A DNA stretch of 64,000 bases, taken from Bacteroidota bacterium (lineage in GTDB: Bacteria > Bacteroidota > Bacteroidia > 2-12-FULL-35-15). Made by a program: the position numbers and the translations under genes. Shown here piece after piece: positions 9,833 to 20,925 of the stretch (the first letter of the stretch is position 1; the number at the start of each line of letters is the position of its first letter). The notes under the pieces were generated by a model. It was not told the origin of the DNA, did not search any database, and worked only from the letters and a program-made list of their open reading frames with translations. The stretch is from positions 62,001-126,000 of the forward strand of contig CANJYB010000001.1 of NCBI GenBank assembly GCA_947479085.1. Reading direction: 5' to 3'.

Positions 9833-10735
9833 TTAAATTAATTTCAGAACATCACATCTTACGTTGCTGTATGGGTCGCGAACTCCAAAGCTGCCTAATG
9901 CATCCTCAAAACAAAACTCTATGGTTTGCGGGTAACCAGGGAGGGAGGTAAATTCTTTAAGTTGTGATTTGTATTCCCACCATTTTTTGTTCAGGCTTTC
10001 ATAGTCAGGGTTTTGTTGGAGAATAATCAATTGCCGATTGTTTCTTTCATTGTTGCAAAACTGGTGAACGAGATCATTGGTATAAGTAACCATATCATTT
10101 ACATTTACTGTTTCACTTCCGAACAGGTAAGAAAAATTTAATATTACTACATATTCATTTATAAATTCTTTTGGATTGAATCCGAGTTTTGATTCTTCAT
10201 TTATTTTCCAATTTAAACGCCCCCCCCTGTAATTGTCATTAGGTATTTTCTGTGCAACAGAAGCGGCTTTTTCTATCATTGCCTTTGAAGTATCATAACA
10301 GTATAAACTGTGACGATTTGAATTTAGAATGTCGAAATTGTTCGTCCATTGATTAAATGCCAGCCCGGAAGTAAATGGCCCACAGCCAATATCCATAAAC
10401 AAAACTGGTTTGTTGTTAATAAATGACTTTAGAAATTCGCTTTCCTGAGCATAAAAGGCGTAACTACTTGAAAAGTGAAGTTGAAAGTAATAATAACAGT
10501 ACAAATCCACCTGCTGCGCTGGAGTCAAACCATTGGTTTTCTTTTTAAAATTCGACCTCCCGAAGTCAATGATTGTTTTACGGTGTGCATTTTTTATTGC
10601 AATTGCCTCCGGTGAATAGGGCTTGTAGTTTGTAGGGTCACCAATTTTTGAAATTGCAAACAAGGTATTGGCCGGATGTAAAAAATGTTCTTCAAACAAC
10701 TCTTTCAGCGCATCACTCAATACTACTTCTATCAT
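9833..10735 (-). CDS. Class I SAM-dependent methyltransferase-like protein
   Basis: FMDIGCGPFTSGLAFNQW resembles SAM motif I. Confidence 0.5.
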   Translation of the reverse strand: MIEVVLSDALKELFEEHFLHPANTLFAISKIGDPTNYKPYSPEAIAIKNAHRKTIIDFGRSNFKKKTNGLTPAQQVDLYCYYYFQLHFSSSYAFYAQESEFLKSFINNKPVLFMDIGCGPFTSGLAFNQWTNNFDILNSNRHSLYCYDTSKAMIEKAASVAQKIPNDNYRGGRLNWKINEESKLGFNPKEFINEYVVILNFSYLFGSETVNVNDMVTYTNDLVHQFCNNERNNRQLIILQQNPDYESLNKKWWEYKSQLKEFTSLPGYPQTIEFCFEDALGSFGVRDPYSNVRCDVLKLI

Positions 10736-10831
10736 TTACTTATTGTTTTTTGTTTTTTTACAAAGCTATTGTTTTTTCAAACCTTCGCCCGTGTATTCAG
10801 CTAATTTTTAGCACTTGCAGCCATTTAATAC

Positions 10832-10839
10832 TATCTTTG
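10832..10839 (+). promoter_or_regulatory. Bacteroidetes -7 box (TATCTTTG)
   Basis: TAnnTTTG motif about 95 bp upstream of der. Confidence 0.45.
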
Positions 10840-10934
10840 CAAAAAAATCAATAATTTAAGAGAAAAGGTGACTGGGAAGAATACAAATCCTTCACGCACC
10901 ATTTCTTAGTCTAATAAATCTCCAATTAAATAAA

Positions 10935-12239
10935 ATGTCAAATATAGTAGCAATAGTAGGAAGACCAAATGTAGGTAAATCTACTCTTTTTAATCGTTTA
11001 ACCGATAGTCGGAAAGCAATAGTGGATGCAGAATCAGGGGTGACCCGCGACAGGCATTATGGAAAGTCCGAATGGAATGGGGTAGAGTTTTCAGTAATTG
11101 ATACTGGTGGATATGTCAAAGGTTCGGACGATGTATTTGAAGGCGAGATACGTAAACAGGTAAAACTCGCGATTGAAGAAGCGAATGTGATTTTATTTGT
11201 ATTGGATGTGGCAGAAGGAATTACAGAAGATGATAAAGTGGTGGCGGATATGCTGCGAAGAGGAAAAAAGAAAGTGTTCGTGGTTTCCAATAAAGTGGAT
11301 AATAATGTACGCCAGGGATTATCTGGTGAGTTTTACGCGCTTGGTTTAGGCGAACCTCATAATATTTCTTCTATCAGTGGAAGCGGCACAGGAGATTTGC
11401 TGGATGAAGTGGTGAAAGCATTGGATAAAGATGCAGAAGTGGAATTGCTGGAAATACCAAAGTTTGCTATTGTAGGCCGTCCGAATGTTGGGAAGTCCTC
11501 TTTTATAAATGCATTGCTGGGTAAAGAGCGAAATATTGTAACTCCTATTGCCGGAACTACCCGCGATTCCATTAATACAAGATATACTTCCTTTGGCCAT
11601 GATTTCCTGTTGATAGATACTGCCGGAATTCGTAAGAAGTCAAAAGTAGAGGAGGATCTGGAGTTTTATTCGGTAATGCGCTCTATTAGGGCTATTGAAG
11701 ATTGCGATGTTTGTTTATTGTTGATTGATGCTACCTTAGGTATCGAAGCACAGGATTTGAATATATTTCACCTTGCCGAAAAAAACAGGAAGGGCATTGT
11801 GGTAGTAATAAATAAATGGGATTTGGTGGAAAAGGACACCAACTCTACCAAAATTTACGAAGAGAAGATACGTGAAAAACTGGCCCCGTTTAAAGATGTT
11901 CCAATTATATTTACTTCTGCTTTAACCAAACAACGTGTATTAAAAGCAATAGAATCAGCTGAAAAAGTAAATGAAAGCAGAACAAGAACCATTAAAACAC
12001 GTGAGTTGAATGACGTGATGTTACCTATCATTGAACATTCACCACCGCAGGCAACAAAAGGAAAACATGTGAAAGTAAAGTTCATTACACAATTGCCAAC
12101 ACATGCACCAACTTTTGCTTTTTATTGTAATCTTCCTCAATATGTTTCGGAAGGCTACATTCGTTTTCTGGAAAATCGCTTGAGGGAGAATTTTGATTTC
12201 AATGGGGTGCCGATACAGGTTTTTATGAGGAAAAAATAG
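10935..12239 (+). CDS. der: Ribosome biogenesis GTPase Der (EngA)
   Basis: Two G domains ([14 protein letters not shown] and [16 protein letters not shown]), NKxD motifs, KH-like C-terminus. Confidence 0.97.
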   Translation: MSNIVAIVGRPNVGKSTLFNRLTDSRKAIVDAESGVTRDRHYGKSEWNGVEFSVIDTGGYVKGSDDVFEGEIRKQVKLAIEEANVILFVLDVAEGITEDDKVVADMLRRGKKKVFVVSNKVDNNVRQGLSGEFYALGLGEPHNISSISGSGTGDLLDEVVKALDKDAEVELLEIPKFAIVGRPNVGKSSFINALLGKERNIVTPIAGTTRDSINTRYTSFGHDFLLIDTAGIRKKSKVEEDLEFYSVMRSIRAIEDCDVCLLLIDATLGIEAQDLNIFHLAEKNRKGIVVVINKWDLVEKDTNSTKIYEEKIREKLAPFKDVPIIFTSALTKQRVLKAIESAEKVNESRTRTIKTRELNDVMLPIIEHSPPQATKGKHVKVKFITQLPTHAPTFAFYCNLPQYVSEGYIRFLENRLRENFDFNGVPIQVFMRKK

Positions 12240-12304
12240 ACGTTGGATAGTTGTGAATGATTTTTTAAATTATTATTTTTGTTAAACAATAAAATCTCCA
12301 TACG

Positions 12305-13132
12305 ATGAAAAAAAATTACATTTTATTATATGCTCTTGTTCTAATTTGTACTTCTGTTCATTCTCAAAACCTTATCCTTAATGGTAGTTTCGAGAACAAT
12401 ACCGTTTCTTCCAATACATTGGGTATACAATCTAACTGGCCTGTTACAGTTGCAAATAGCTTTGAAGTAGATGGCGGACAAATGGATTTGATTATGGTAA
12501 ACAATTGCGGTAGTGCTTCTGACGGCAACTGGTATGTTACCTGCTCCAATACAGGCGGTGGCTGGCCCTACATGGCTTTTAGCTTTAAATTAAGTACCAT
12601 ACTGACGCAAGGCGCCCAATATACGTTAACTTTTGATAAGCGTTATTGTGGCCCTAATACTTCACCTATTGATATTGGTATTTCAAACGACAGTACATTA
12701 ATGGGGACTTCAGTTCATACTTTTGTAGCTCCGCTCTTAAATACATGGGCACCTGAAATGTATATTTTTCAGGCCCCTATTGCTGCCCGATATTTGACCG
12801 TAAATGTTGGGGTTGCAGGTGGTACCGGCACTGTTGGACTGGATAATTTTAGTTTACAAGCTGGTATGGTTGGGATAAATGAGTATTCAGAAGCTAAAAC
12901 TAATTTTTTCCCAAATCCTTCCAATGGTTTATTTAAAGTTACTTTACCTTTTTCTGTCATGAAATCTGAACTCGAGATTTTTAATTTGCTTGGAGAGAGA
13001 ATTTTTATGACCTCCTTACAAAAGGAAGGTGCATTAGTGGATATAAGTAAACAACCTGATGGAATTTATTTTTATAAAATTAGTCATTCCTCAGGGAAAA
13101 CAGAAAAGGGAGAAATTGTTATCAGCAGGTAA
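12305..13132 (+). CDS. Secreted protein with T9SS type A sorting domain
   Basis: Signal peptide; LILNGSFEN..; C-term FFPNPSNGLFKVTLPF...GIYFYKISHSSGKTEKGEIVISR. Confidence 0.75.
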   Translation: MKKNYILLYALVLICTSVHSQNLILNGSFENNTVSSNTLGIQSNWPVTVANSFEVDGGQMDLIMVNNCGSASDGNWYVTCSNTGGGWPYMAFSFKLSTILTQGAQYTLTFDKRYCGPNTSPIDIGISNDSTLMGTSVHTFVAPLLNTWAPEMYIFQAPIAARYLTVNVGVAGGTGTVGLDNFSLQAGMVGINEYSEAKTNFFPNPSNGLFKVTLPFSVMKSELEIFNLLGERIFMTSLQKEGALVDISKQPDGIYFYKISHSSGKTEKGEIVISR

Positions 13133-13200
13133 ATAATTTTGTTGTTGAATTAAATTGTAAGAAAAAAACATTTAATTTTGTTAACCAAAACTGAATTAAC

Positions 13201-13923
13201 ATGAAAAAAAATTACTCAATCTCGCTGGCACTTATTTGTGCCTTCCTTCTGTCTTCGTATAGTTCTTCACTGACAGCACAAAGTAAATTACATAGATTTC
13301 AAAAACCAATTGTAAAGGCTTTCCGAAAAGGAAGCTTCCTTGTTAGCATTTCCGAAGGAGTAACTACTTCAGTTTATTCTACAAGCTTAGAAGGTATAAA
13401 ATCTGAAAATCAATCTTCAGGTGATACAAAATTTATGGAAGGTACAAGAGATCCGTTAATTATTGAATACGGAATTTCCGATCATTGGGGATTTGGATTA
13501 ACGTCTGGAAAAGATTTGTTCACTGTCAATCCTTCTGATTTTTATAATTTCACTCTTTCCAATAATGAGCCAATAAAAGTGGCTACTAATGAATTTACAT
13601 TTGATGCGAATTATCACGTATTTGTAAACAAGCGCCTGGATTTGGCTGTTTTTAATTCGATAGGGGCTTTTTCAGTAACCTTCCAGGGGCAGGATGCAGA
13701 TGCAGCCCCATATAAATATACTTCAAATGGAAATATTATCCGCTTAGGTACCAAAGTCAGGTATTATTTTTTGAGACGTTTAGGAGCTTTTGGTATGGCA
13801 AGTTTATATGCCGCTAACACTTCACCGAAAGATGTAAAGGATAATACTGTTGCAAATAATTATTCTACCTCTGTAAGCGGATATGCTATCGAAATCGGAT
13901 TGTGTTATCGTCTTTTCAGATAG
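13201..13923 (+). CDS. Hypothetical outer-membrane/secreted beta-barrel-like protein
   Basis: N-terminal signal sequence, alternating beta-strand pattern, terminal aromatic. Confidence 0.5.
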   Translation: MKKNYSISLALICAFLLSSYSSSLTAQSKLHRFQKPIVKAFRKGSFLVSISEGVTTSVYSTSLEGIKSENQSSGDTKFMEGTRDPLIIEYGISDHWGFGLTSGKDLFTVNPSDFYNFTLSNNEPIKVATNEFTFDANYHVFVNKRLDLAVFNSIGAFSVTFQGQDADAAPYKYTSNGNIIRLGTKVRYYFLRRLGAFGMASLYAANTSPKDVKDNTVANNYSTSVSGYAIEIGLCYRLFR

Positions 13924-13961
13924 GTAGCTTTTCCTTTTCTTTACATGTTTCCTGATAATTA

Positions 13962-14651
13962 TTATTTTATCAGTTTTGAAACAGCTTTTTCATAACTCCT
14001 TCCAATTGGTATTTCTGTTCCTGCAATGGTAATAATTTTGTTTCTCACATTTTCAATTTGTGAAATAGGAACAATAAAAGAACGATGAACCCTGATAAAG
14101 TTTTTTTGTGAAAGTTTGTCTTCCATTGCTTTCATTGTAATCCTTGTCGTTATTCTTTTTTGATTTTGAAGATAAATATGGATGTAATCCGCTAATGATT
14201 CTATATACAATATATCAGCCAATGCTATTTTGGTGAGACTGTAATCCACTCTTACATATATAACCTGCTGATCTTTCGAGTTTTTATTAGTCTGGTAATA
14301 GTAGTACTCTTTAGCTTTATTTACTGCCGTTTCAAATCGTTCAAATGTAAAAGGTTTAACTACAAAGTCAACCGCACTTAGGTTGAATCCATCCAGTGCA
14401 TATTTGCTATGTGCAGTAATAAAAATAACCATTGTATTTTGTTCAATGGCTTTATATAGCTCAATTCCGGATATACCTGGCATATCAACATCAAGGAACA
14501 ATAAATCTACAGGGAATTTATTGAGATGTTTTAGTGCGTCCTCCGGTTTGTTGAATGTTTTTTCGAGATTGATAAAATCTATGCGCCCGCAAAAGTTTTC
14601 AATTACTTTCAGCGCTATTGGTTCATCATCTATTGCTATTGCTTTTATCAT
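13962..14651 (-). CDS. LytR/AlgR (LytTR) family response regulator
   Basis: Receiver (AIDDEPIAL..LLFLDVDMPGISG) plus LytTR domain (DILYIESLADYIHIYL...FIRVHRSFIVPISQIENV). Confidence 0.92.
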   Translation of the reverse strand: MIKAIAIDDEPIALKVIENFCGRIDFINLEKTFNKPEDALKHLNKFPVDLLFLDVDMPGISGIELYKAIEQNTMVIFITAHSKYALDGFNLSAVDFVVKPFTFERFETAVNKAKEYYYYQTNKNSKDQQVIYVRVDYSLTKIALADILYIESLADYIHIYLQNQKRITTRITMKAMEDKLSQKNFIRVHRSFIVPISQIENVRNKIITIAGTEIPIGRSYEKAVSKLIK

Positions 14652-14672
14652 GGTAACTTGATTTGGTTAAAA

Positions 14673-16073
14673 TTAAGGTGTAATTGCTATTCCAAGCAAA
14701 AACAAATTATTGGTAAAATTAAAATTGCTGTTGTCTCTGTCGCCTTTGTTTTCTAAACCGTAATTTCCATATACATTTACTTTCTTAAACAATTGGTATT
14801 TCACGGTAGCCCCAAACCTGTTTTTAATATAGTATTTTGAGTTATTTACATAAAAGCCGGAATACTCTACTACATTGCCAGCCTGATTTTGCATGAAGTC
14901 AGCAGTAAAAGTTAACTTCTTAATTGGAACAAATGACACATAAGGAGAATAAGCAATAACATTTTCTGATAAACCATTCCGCGAGTGGGTGTAACCGATA
15001 CATCCTAAAACAAACCTGTTATTTGCTAAAGGATGGTATTCAATCCCTGCAGCAAACTGGTATTCTACGTCTTTACCCATTGAATTTACAAGAGCACCGA
15101 TTGAATAATCAAGGAAGGTGGTGTATTTTTTTATTGTTGTATATACTATATAACTTGATAGAGAAAAGATAGTGTCATGACCCGGGAACTCTTTTGACAC
15201 CGTGTGCATGGGTACATTGTGTTGTGGTTGGTCTTCATGCTCCGGGTCTGTACCACTTATGGAATAATTATTTACATGAACTTTATCCTTTTCCAATATC
15301 CATTGACCACTGAGGGAAAGAAGAAAGTTGTTTTTAAATGGAATATTCGCTTTCAGGTAATAATGATATTGCTGAATACTAGTAACCTTTTTGATACTAT
15401 TAGTAAAAACAGTTGAACTATCCAGATGGTCGGGACTGCCCGGAACAGGAGGCGGTTGATGCCATTTATGTAATGGCATGGAGTCTGTTCTTAAGAGATA
15501 ATTAGTTTGGTCCTGGCCATAATAATTGAACGAGTGAAAAAACGAAACTCTGTGAAACAGGAAGTGCTCCAAACCTAACTGATAGTATTGTCCATTGCTA
15601 AATGTGTCACTAACGCTTGAAGTTTTAACTCCTCCTTCTACAGATAAATAGGTAATTGGAAATGGTTTTTTGATTTGCAATTTATCTTTTTGTTCTTCGG
15701 TGAATGATTTACTTATCCATTTTGCCTCTTCATACTTTTGGTTAAACACCAGACATAAATATAAATAGTTGGTTGCTTCCTCATCGCCTGAATTAAAGTT
15801 TAATGCTTTTCTCAAATGACCTTCCGCCTTGCGGTATTTTTTAGTTTCATAACAGCCTATTCCTGCTCTCATGCGCAGATAATAGTAATCAAATCCTTTA
15901 TTAATAGCATTTTCGGAAAAGGGAACCAACTCTTTCCAGTTTTTTTCTGTGAATAATTGCAATGAAATGCTTTCCACATTTGCAGAGGTAAGTGTATCCC
16001 CTGCTTTAATTTGTTTATTAAAACAAATAATAAACAAAAAGAGAACGACTAAATATTTTCCGCTATTATACAT
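14673..16073 (-). CDS. TPR-containing, outer-membrane beta-barrel-like protein
   Basis: Signal peptide; TPR-like ETKKYRKAEGHLRKALNFN; C-terminal barrel-like strands. Confidence 0.6.
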   Translation of the reverse strand: MYNSGKYLVVLFLFIICFNKQIKAGDTLTSANVESISLQLFTEKNWKELVPFSENAINKGFDYYYLRMRAGIGCYETKKYRKAEGHLRKALNFNSGDEEATNYLYLCLVFNQKYEEAKWISKSFTEEQKDKLQIKKPFPITYLSVEGGVKTSSVSDTFSNGQYYQLGLEHFLFHRVSFFHSFNYYGQDQTNYLLRTDSMPLHKWHQPPPVPGSPDHLDSSTVFTNSIKKVTSIQQYHYYLKANIPFKNNFLLSLSGQWILEKDKVHVNNYSISGTDPEHEDQPQHNVPMHTVSKEFPGHDTIFSLSSYIVYTTIKKYTTFLDYSIGALVNSMGKDVEYQFAAGIEYHPLANNRFVLGCIGYTHSRNGLSENVIAYSPYVSFVPIKKLTFTADFMQNQAGNVVEYSGFYVNNSKYYIKNRFGATVKYQLFKKVNVYGNYGLENKGDRDNSNFNFTNNLFLLGIAITP

Positions 16074-18220
16074 GAATCTTTTTCTTTAATTATAAATTTA
16101 CTCAATTTGTTTTCTTTCAATTCCAGTTCAAAATCTATTTTCCTCTTTGATTTTCCAATTGCACATACTGTATTAATTTTAATCTCCGAAGGTGATTGAA
16201 CATTGTCAGCATAAGAATAATGGGCCTTATAAGTGGCCTTAAGGAAAATATAAAAGGGTGCAACAAAATCCTGTATTGTTTTCATAACCCCGTTGTTATA
16301 AGTTTCCACCGGCAGGTTATCTTCCAGGTTCATTCCTTCGAAATAGCTTAATAATATTTTATGAGCACCAAGATAAAAATTATAGAGCAACGAATTCTTA
16401 TCTCCCGAAAAGCTGTTGAAATAGAAAAGGGTTTCATTATTGGTGAAATAAGCCACAGACTTTGTTTTATGACAATAGAAATAAGAATTATTTTCAATAT
16501 CGGTAAATACTTCCCAGTTTGCAATGTATTGTTCGGTTCCTTTGGTGACATTAAAATTTAATTTCATGCCAGGTATAAAATGAAAAGCTCTCTGAATAAG
16601 TGGAGTAGGGGTGGCGCGAAATATTGTTTCATTCTCTTTTGGATATTCAAATGAATGCAACTGGTGTCCTTCAGTATTTTTTGTCACGTAATAACTCAAA
16701 GGATACTTTAATGTTTTCGCTCCGATTTCTTTCGTCTCCTGCAATTGGAAATGAATGTGAGGTTCCGGGGAGCGACCCGAACTGCCACACAATGCTATCG
16801 TATCTCCCTTTTTTACATAATCGCCAACTTTTACAGTAAAGCTGTCTTTCTTGATATGGCTTATTTTACTGCACAGATAATCAGAGTGCTTAATCACAAT
16901 TGTATTGCCCCAGTTCTCATTAAGATTAACATCACCTACTGTATTATCATCTATACCGTCCTGCAACGTAACCACTGTTCCGGCCGCAGGAGAAAGAACA
17001 GGAAGTCCGTAACAATAAAAATCACTGACTTCTTCACCTGGCAATCGGAATGTTTTTTTGTTTTCATCTGTTACCACAAAATCCCATGCAAAACGGAAAT
17101 CCTGTTTATGAGTTATCTTTCCTTCATGTCCCTGGGATATAAACCACTCTCCATAAAATGGCGGATAGATATGGATGTAAGTATCTTTCTTAAATCGTTC
17201 AAGGTGTGAACGGAATGCATAAAGATTTTTTTCCGGTGAAAATAATTGATACTTCACCACGTATAAATGGTTGGCAAAATAACGGTTGTTAAGTGTATAT
17301 AAAATAAGAAGAACAAAAAATGAAAATGGTAGGGAATACAATGGTAAATGATAAGGAGCAAGAAAATTACCAAATGCATTAATTATTAAACCTAATATAG
17401 GAGTACAAAAAAGTACAAGTATATAGGAGGCTTTGGAAGGAATTAAAAAGAATCCCCCTATTGCAATAGCCGAAAGAATATAATTAATTCCAATGATATG
17501 AAAATCTGCAGGTATTATATCCCCATGAAAAAGATAAAAGAATAAATACCCTGCCAAAAAACCAAGTAATGATAAGGAGAATGCAATTCTTGAATAGAAC
17601 AATAATCCCAGTGTTATAAAAATGCCGGGTAGAATATTACTTTGAAAAAAAATCGCTCCCATTGATTTCAAATAAGATACAATTAAAGGTGTAATAGTCC
17701 AGGAGTCAAATTGCGAATGGAATATTTCAAATGAAGGATTAATAGTTCCCCAGATTTCATTACAACTGTTTGCCCCGCTCCCTGATAGTCTAATAGCGGT
17801 AAACGATTTTATTCCGAGAAGTAAAACCCAAATGGAAAGTATATATGCGAGGCTTAATACAGGAAGGCTGTATTTGTTTAGATAGGAGGAAAGCCAAACG
17901 CTTACGAACAAAGTAAAGGCAGACGCAAAAAGAAGTATGATAAGGAAAGCAGGACTAAAACAAAAAAAGACTCCCATGGTTAGTCCTACCAAAAGTACAT
18001 TAAAAGTATAGGAACCGCTTTTTACATAAATGGAATTGAAACCTAAAAGTGTGGCTGTAAGCAAAGCAAATGCAACAGCAATTAAACCACTGATACCGGC
18101 ATTTACATTTACAAATGAAGCAAGAATCAATAATAGTCCAAACCATTGGTTATTCGAAAAGAATACCTGGCTGTAACTATTTACAACTCCATCTTTAAAG
18201 TTTTTAATTACCGTTTTCAC
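16049..18220 (-). CDS. Urea transporter (UT family)-M23 metallopeptidase fusion
   Basis: N-terminal polytopic UT-like segment (SQVFFSNNQWFGLLLILASFVNVNAGISGLIAV..); C-terminal M23 motif with SSGRSPEPHIHFQLQ (HxH) and upstream H/D residues. Confidence 0.75.
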   Translation of the reverse strand: MKTVIKNFKDGVVNSYSQVFFSNNQWFGLLLILASFVNVNAGISGLIAVAFALLTATLLGFNSIYVKSGSYTFNVLLVGLTMGVFFCFSPAFLIILLFASAFTLFVSVWLSSYLNKYSLPVLSLAYILSIWVLLLGIKSFTAIRLSGSGANSCNEIWGTINPSFEIFHSQFDSWTITPLIVSYLKSMGAIFFQSNILPGIFITLGLLFYSRIAFSLSLLGFLAGYLFFYLFHGDIIPADFHIIGINYILSAIAIGGFFLIPSKASYILVLFCTPILGLIINAFGNFLAPYHLPLYSLPFSFFVLLILYTLNNRYFANHLYVVKYQLFSPEKNLYAFRSHLERFKKDTYIHIYPPFYGEWFISQGHEGKITHKQDFRFAWDFVVTDENKKTFRLPGEEVSDFYCYGLPVLSPAAGTVVTLQDGIDDNTVGDVNLNENWGNTIVIKHSDYLCSKISHIKKDSFTVKVGDYVKKGDTIALCGSSGRSPEPHIHFQLQETKEIGAKTLKYPLSYYVTKNTEGHQLHSFEYPKENETIFRATPTPLIQRAFHFIPGMKLNFNVTKGTEQYIANWEVFTDIENNSYFYCHKTKSVAYFTNNETLFYFNSFSGDKNSLLYNFYLGAHKILLSYFEGMNLEDNLPVETYNNGVMKTIQDFVAPFYIFLKATYKAHYSYADNVQSPSEIKINTVCAIGKSKRKIDFELELKENKLSKFIIKEKDSCIIAENI

Positions 18221-18231
18221 TGGTCGTCAAA

Positions 18232-19596
18232 TTATAGTTTAAAATCTTTAAGGTGTTTAGGCATTACTTCATCTCCTTCAATGCTGCTTAAGGTTTCTCT
18301 CTTTCTTATGATATGTGCTTCATTCTTAGTATCAATCATAACAATGGCAGGTCGTAATGAAATAAATTGCATCCATTGTGTCATATTATATGCACCCACC
18401 GTATGTACCACCACATGATCATTTCTCATTAAGGGAGGCAAGGTAATGTTTTCCCGTATAACATCAATGTTCATGCACAAAGGGCCATACAAAACAGCAT
18501 CTTCGGTATGTTGCCCGAATTCCTGGGCCGGACTTATCTTATGGTCATACCAGAAAGAGGTAAATAAAATATTAACTCCAAAATCCATAATAGTCGCTCT
18601 TCTTCCATCAGACAAACGTTTGTTTGAAATGACAGTTCCTAACAAATAACCCGCATCATCTATCAACGCTCTTCCGGTTTCCAAAACGAGCAATGGTAAT
18701 TCAGTTTCTGTAAACCCAGCATTAAGAATGGAAGTGGTAATAGCTTCGGCAAACTGGTCAAATGTCGGAGAGGTATCTACTCCCTGTAAATAAGAACCTT
18801 TCAAAGTGTTTTTGGAAGCAAAACCTCCACCCATATCAATGTATTGAATGTTCTTTTTGTATTTCTTTTTAATGGCCAGTGCAAGGTCCGAAAGTTTAGC
18901 AGCTGCTATTCCATAAGCGCTTGGCGCAAGCATAAAAGTTCCGATATGCGAATGCAATCCAACGAGGTCCATTTTGTCGTTGAGCATTATTTTATTTATG
19001 GCATCCCAGGCCTGCCCGTTTTCATAATTGAATCCGAATCTATCCCACATCGGATAAATTCCGGTGTCCATGTTTACACGAATAGCAACCCTTGGGCGTT
19101 TTTTTGATTCATTCGCTATTTCTTTTATCAGGTACAATTCATCTAAGTGATCAATATGAATCAATGAATCATTATTGATAGCTAAAATTAACTCGTCTTC
19201 GGATTTATCCGGACCATTGAAAATAATTTTGTTTCCCGGCACTCCATTTTGCAGTGCTTTCTTATATTCAAACCCGGAAACCACTTCAGCCCAGGAGCCC
19301 TCCTGGTGAAATACATTACAAACCGCATTTACATAATTGGTTTTGTAAGACCATGCAAATTGTACTTTGGGATAGCGATTTTTGAAAGCACGATTTGCAT
19401 TATGATAAGTGTCTCTTATTGTTTTTTCAGAAATAACAAAAAGCGGAGAGCCGAATTTTTCAACAAGGTCTTTCACCGAATTGTTATCAATATGCGTTAC
19501 AGGATTATATTCGGTTTTTGTTCCGAATTTGTTCATCACTCCTGTATTCAGTTTTTGAATTACAGGTCGCTCGTATTGCAGTTTTTTAGTTGTCAT
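18232..19596 (-). CDS. Fold-type III PLP decarboxylase homologue (DAP/Orn/Arg decarboxylase-like)
   Basis: VQFAWSYKTNYVNAV (PLP lysine region), GLHSHIGT, YIDMGGGFAS, ETGRALIDDAG, GPLCMNIDVI. Confidence 0.8.
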   Translation of the reverse strand: MTTKKLQYERPVIQKLNTGVMNKFGTKTEYNPVTHIDNNSVKDLVEKFGSPLFVISEKTIRDTYHNANRAFKNRYPKVQFAWSYKTNYVNAVCNVFHQEGSWAEVVSGFEYKKALQNGVPGNKIIFNGPDKSEDELILAINNDSLIHIDHLDELYLIKEIANESKKRPRVAIRVNMDTGIYPMWDRFGFNYENGQAWDAINKIMLNDKMDLVGLHSHIGTFMLAPSAYGIAAAKLSDLALAIKKKYKKNIQYIDMGGGFASKNTLKGSYLQGVDTSPTFDQFAEAITTSILNAGFTETELPLLVLETGRALIDDAGYLLGTVISNKRLSDGRRATIMDFGVNILFTSFWYDHKISPAQEFGQHTEDAVLYGPLCMNIDVIRENITLPPLMRNDHVVVHTVGAYNMTQWMQFISLRPAIVMIDTKNEAHIIRKRETLSSIEGDEVMPKHLKDFKL

Positions 19597-19609
19597 AATT
19601 TCTGATTTT

Positions 19610-20659
19610 TTATAATTCGCCTAGTGTAGATATAGTTTCAAATTCTTTTAGTGATACAATCATGTCATACGAATAACGAACAAACATTTTCCCGATATCA
19701 TACTTTTTAAAAGGCTTTACCTCCTTTCCTAAAGCAAGCTGAACCAATGCTCCCGGATGATTTTGTCCGCAACCCACTGCAAGGTATACCCAAGCCGGAA
19801 AACGCGGATTTATTTCAAGTAAATAATAATCTCCTTTATTTGTTTTTATTATTTCCAGTTCCATTCCTCCTCTCCATTTTGTAGACTTGATCAGTTTCCG
19901 GGTCATGGTTAAAAGATTTTCATCATCAATGGATATTCCTGACCATGCTTTTCCTTTATCTGTTATATATTGTTTTCGCATCGGCACAGCTCCTATTGTA
20001 TTTCCTTTTCCGTCTCCGATTGCAGTAACATTTACTTCCTGGCCGGTTACAAATTCCTGGATAATAATTGGCAAGCCCCATTTTGCACTAATTTTATTAA
20101 AATAGGTATAGGCCTGTTCCGCATTATAGGCAATGGATGCATCATAAAATTTCCCTTTCACAACTAACGGATAAGAAAATTCTTTGGTTAGTTTTGGAAT
20201 TTCCGCTACACTGAAAATTACTTTTCCATGAGGAACTTTTATTTTATGTTTTTTGCCGTAATCTGATAAGTTTGCTTTGTGTCTGTCTTCAAACTGTTCC
20301 AGTGTTGGAACAAAAACATTAATCCCCATTTCTTTTTTCAGCTTGTCAGAAAGTGTAATAAAGTTGTATAATTCAGCATCGAAATTTGGAATAATTACAT
20401 CTATTTTTTCAATGGAATGAATATAATTAAGGCGTTCCAGCAAACTTGCTTTTCCTGCCGAAGGCAATGGAATCTGGTAAGTCTTGTCAACAATATCGTG
20501 CATATAAATTCCCGGTTCAAGCGCCTCGTAAGACAATCCAATAATACGAACATCAAAAAGTTTACTTTCTTTTAATGCCCTTATCACCGGAACTCCCGGA
20601 CCCGGACTGTCAATTGCATTCAATCCGGTAACTGCTACATTAATTTTTTTCCTTTTCAT
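19610..20659 (-). CDS. ATP-grasp domain ligase
   Basis: YPLVVKGKFYDASIAYN, IIQEFVTGQEVNVTAIGDGKGN, GGMELEIIKTNKGDYYLLEINPRFPAWVYL. Confidence 0.85.
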   Translation of the reverse strand: MKRKKINVAVTGLNAIDSPGPGVPVIRALKESKLFDVRIIGLSYEALEPGIYMHDIVDKTYQIPLPSAGKASLLERLNYIHSIEKIDVIIPNFDAELYNFITLSDKLKKEMGINVFVPTLEQFEDRHKANLSDYGKKHKIKVPHGKVIFSVAEIPKLTKEFSYPLVVKGKFYDASIAYNAEQAYTYFNKISAKWGLPIIIQEFVTGQEVNVTAIGDGKGNTIGAVPMRKQYITDKGKAWSGISIDDENLLTMTRKLIKSTKWRGGMELEIIKTNKGDYYLLEINPRFPAWVYLAVGCGQNHPGALVQLALGKEVKPFKKYDIGKMFVRYSYDMIVSLKEFETISTLGEL

Positions 20660-20900
20660 GGTCTTCTGTCAATCTATGTTTCGCAAGCATATTTAAAAAA
20701 TCATAATTGTCTTTTTCAAAAGTGGCCTCATCAGTCAAATACTTTTTCAAAATGGTGGTTTTAATTTCCTGTGAATTTTTTCCGTCTTTCAGCATTTTAA
20801 TTATTTCCAGTCCTATCGGGTTGGTTGTAAATGAATCTCCTGTTGCTGGGTCAAACACAAATCCTGAATCACTTAATGCAATGTTCTTTTTGATTTTCAT
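20640..20900 (-). CDS. PqqD-like / RiPP recognition element small protein
   Basis: SGFVFDPATGDSFTTNPIGLEIIKMLKDGKNSQEIKTTILKKYLTDEATFEKDNYDFLNMLAKHRL matches the PqqD pattern; overlaps the ATP-grasp start. Confidence 0.65.
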   Translation of the reverse strand: MKIKKNIALSDSGFVFDPATGDSFTTNPIGLEIIKMLKDGKNSQEIKTTILKKYLTDEATFEKDNYDFLNMLAKHRLTEDHEKEKN

Positions 20901-20925
20901 AACGGTTTTTTATTAATAAAAGGGT

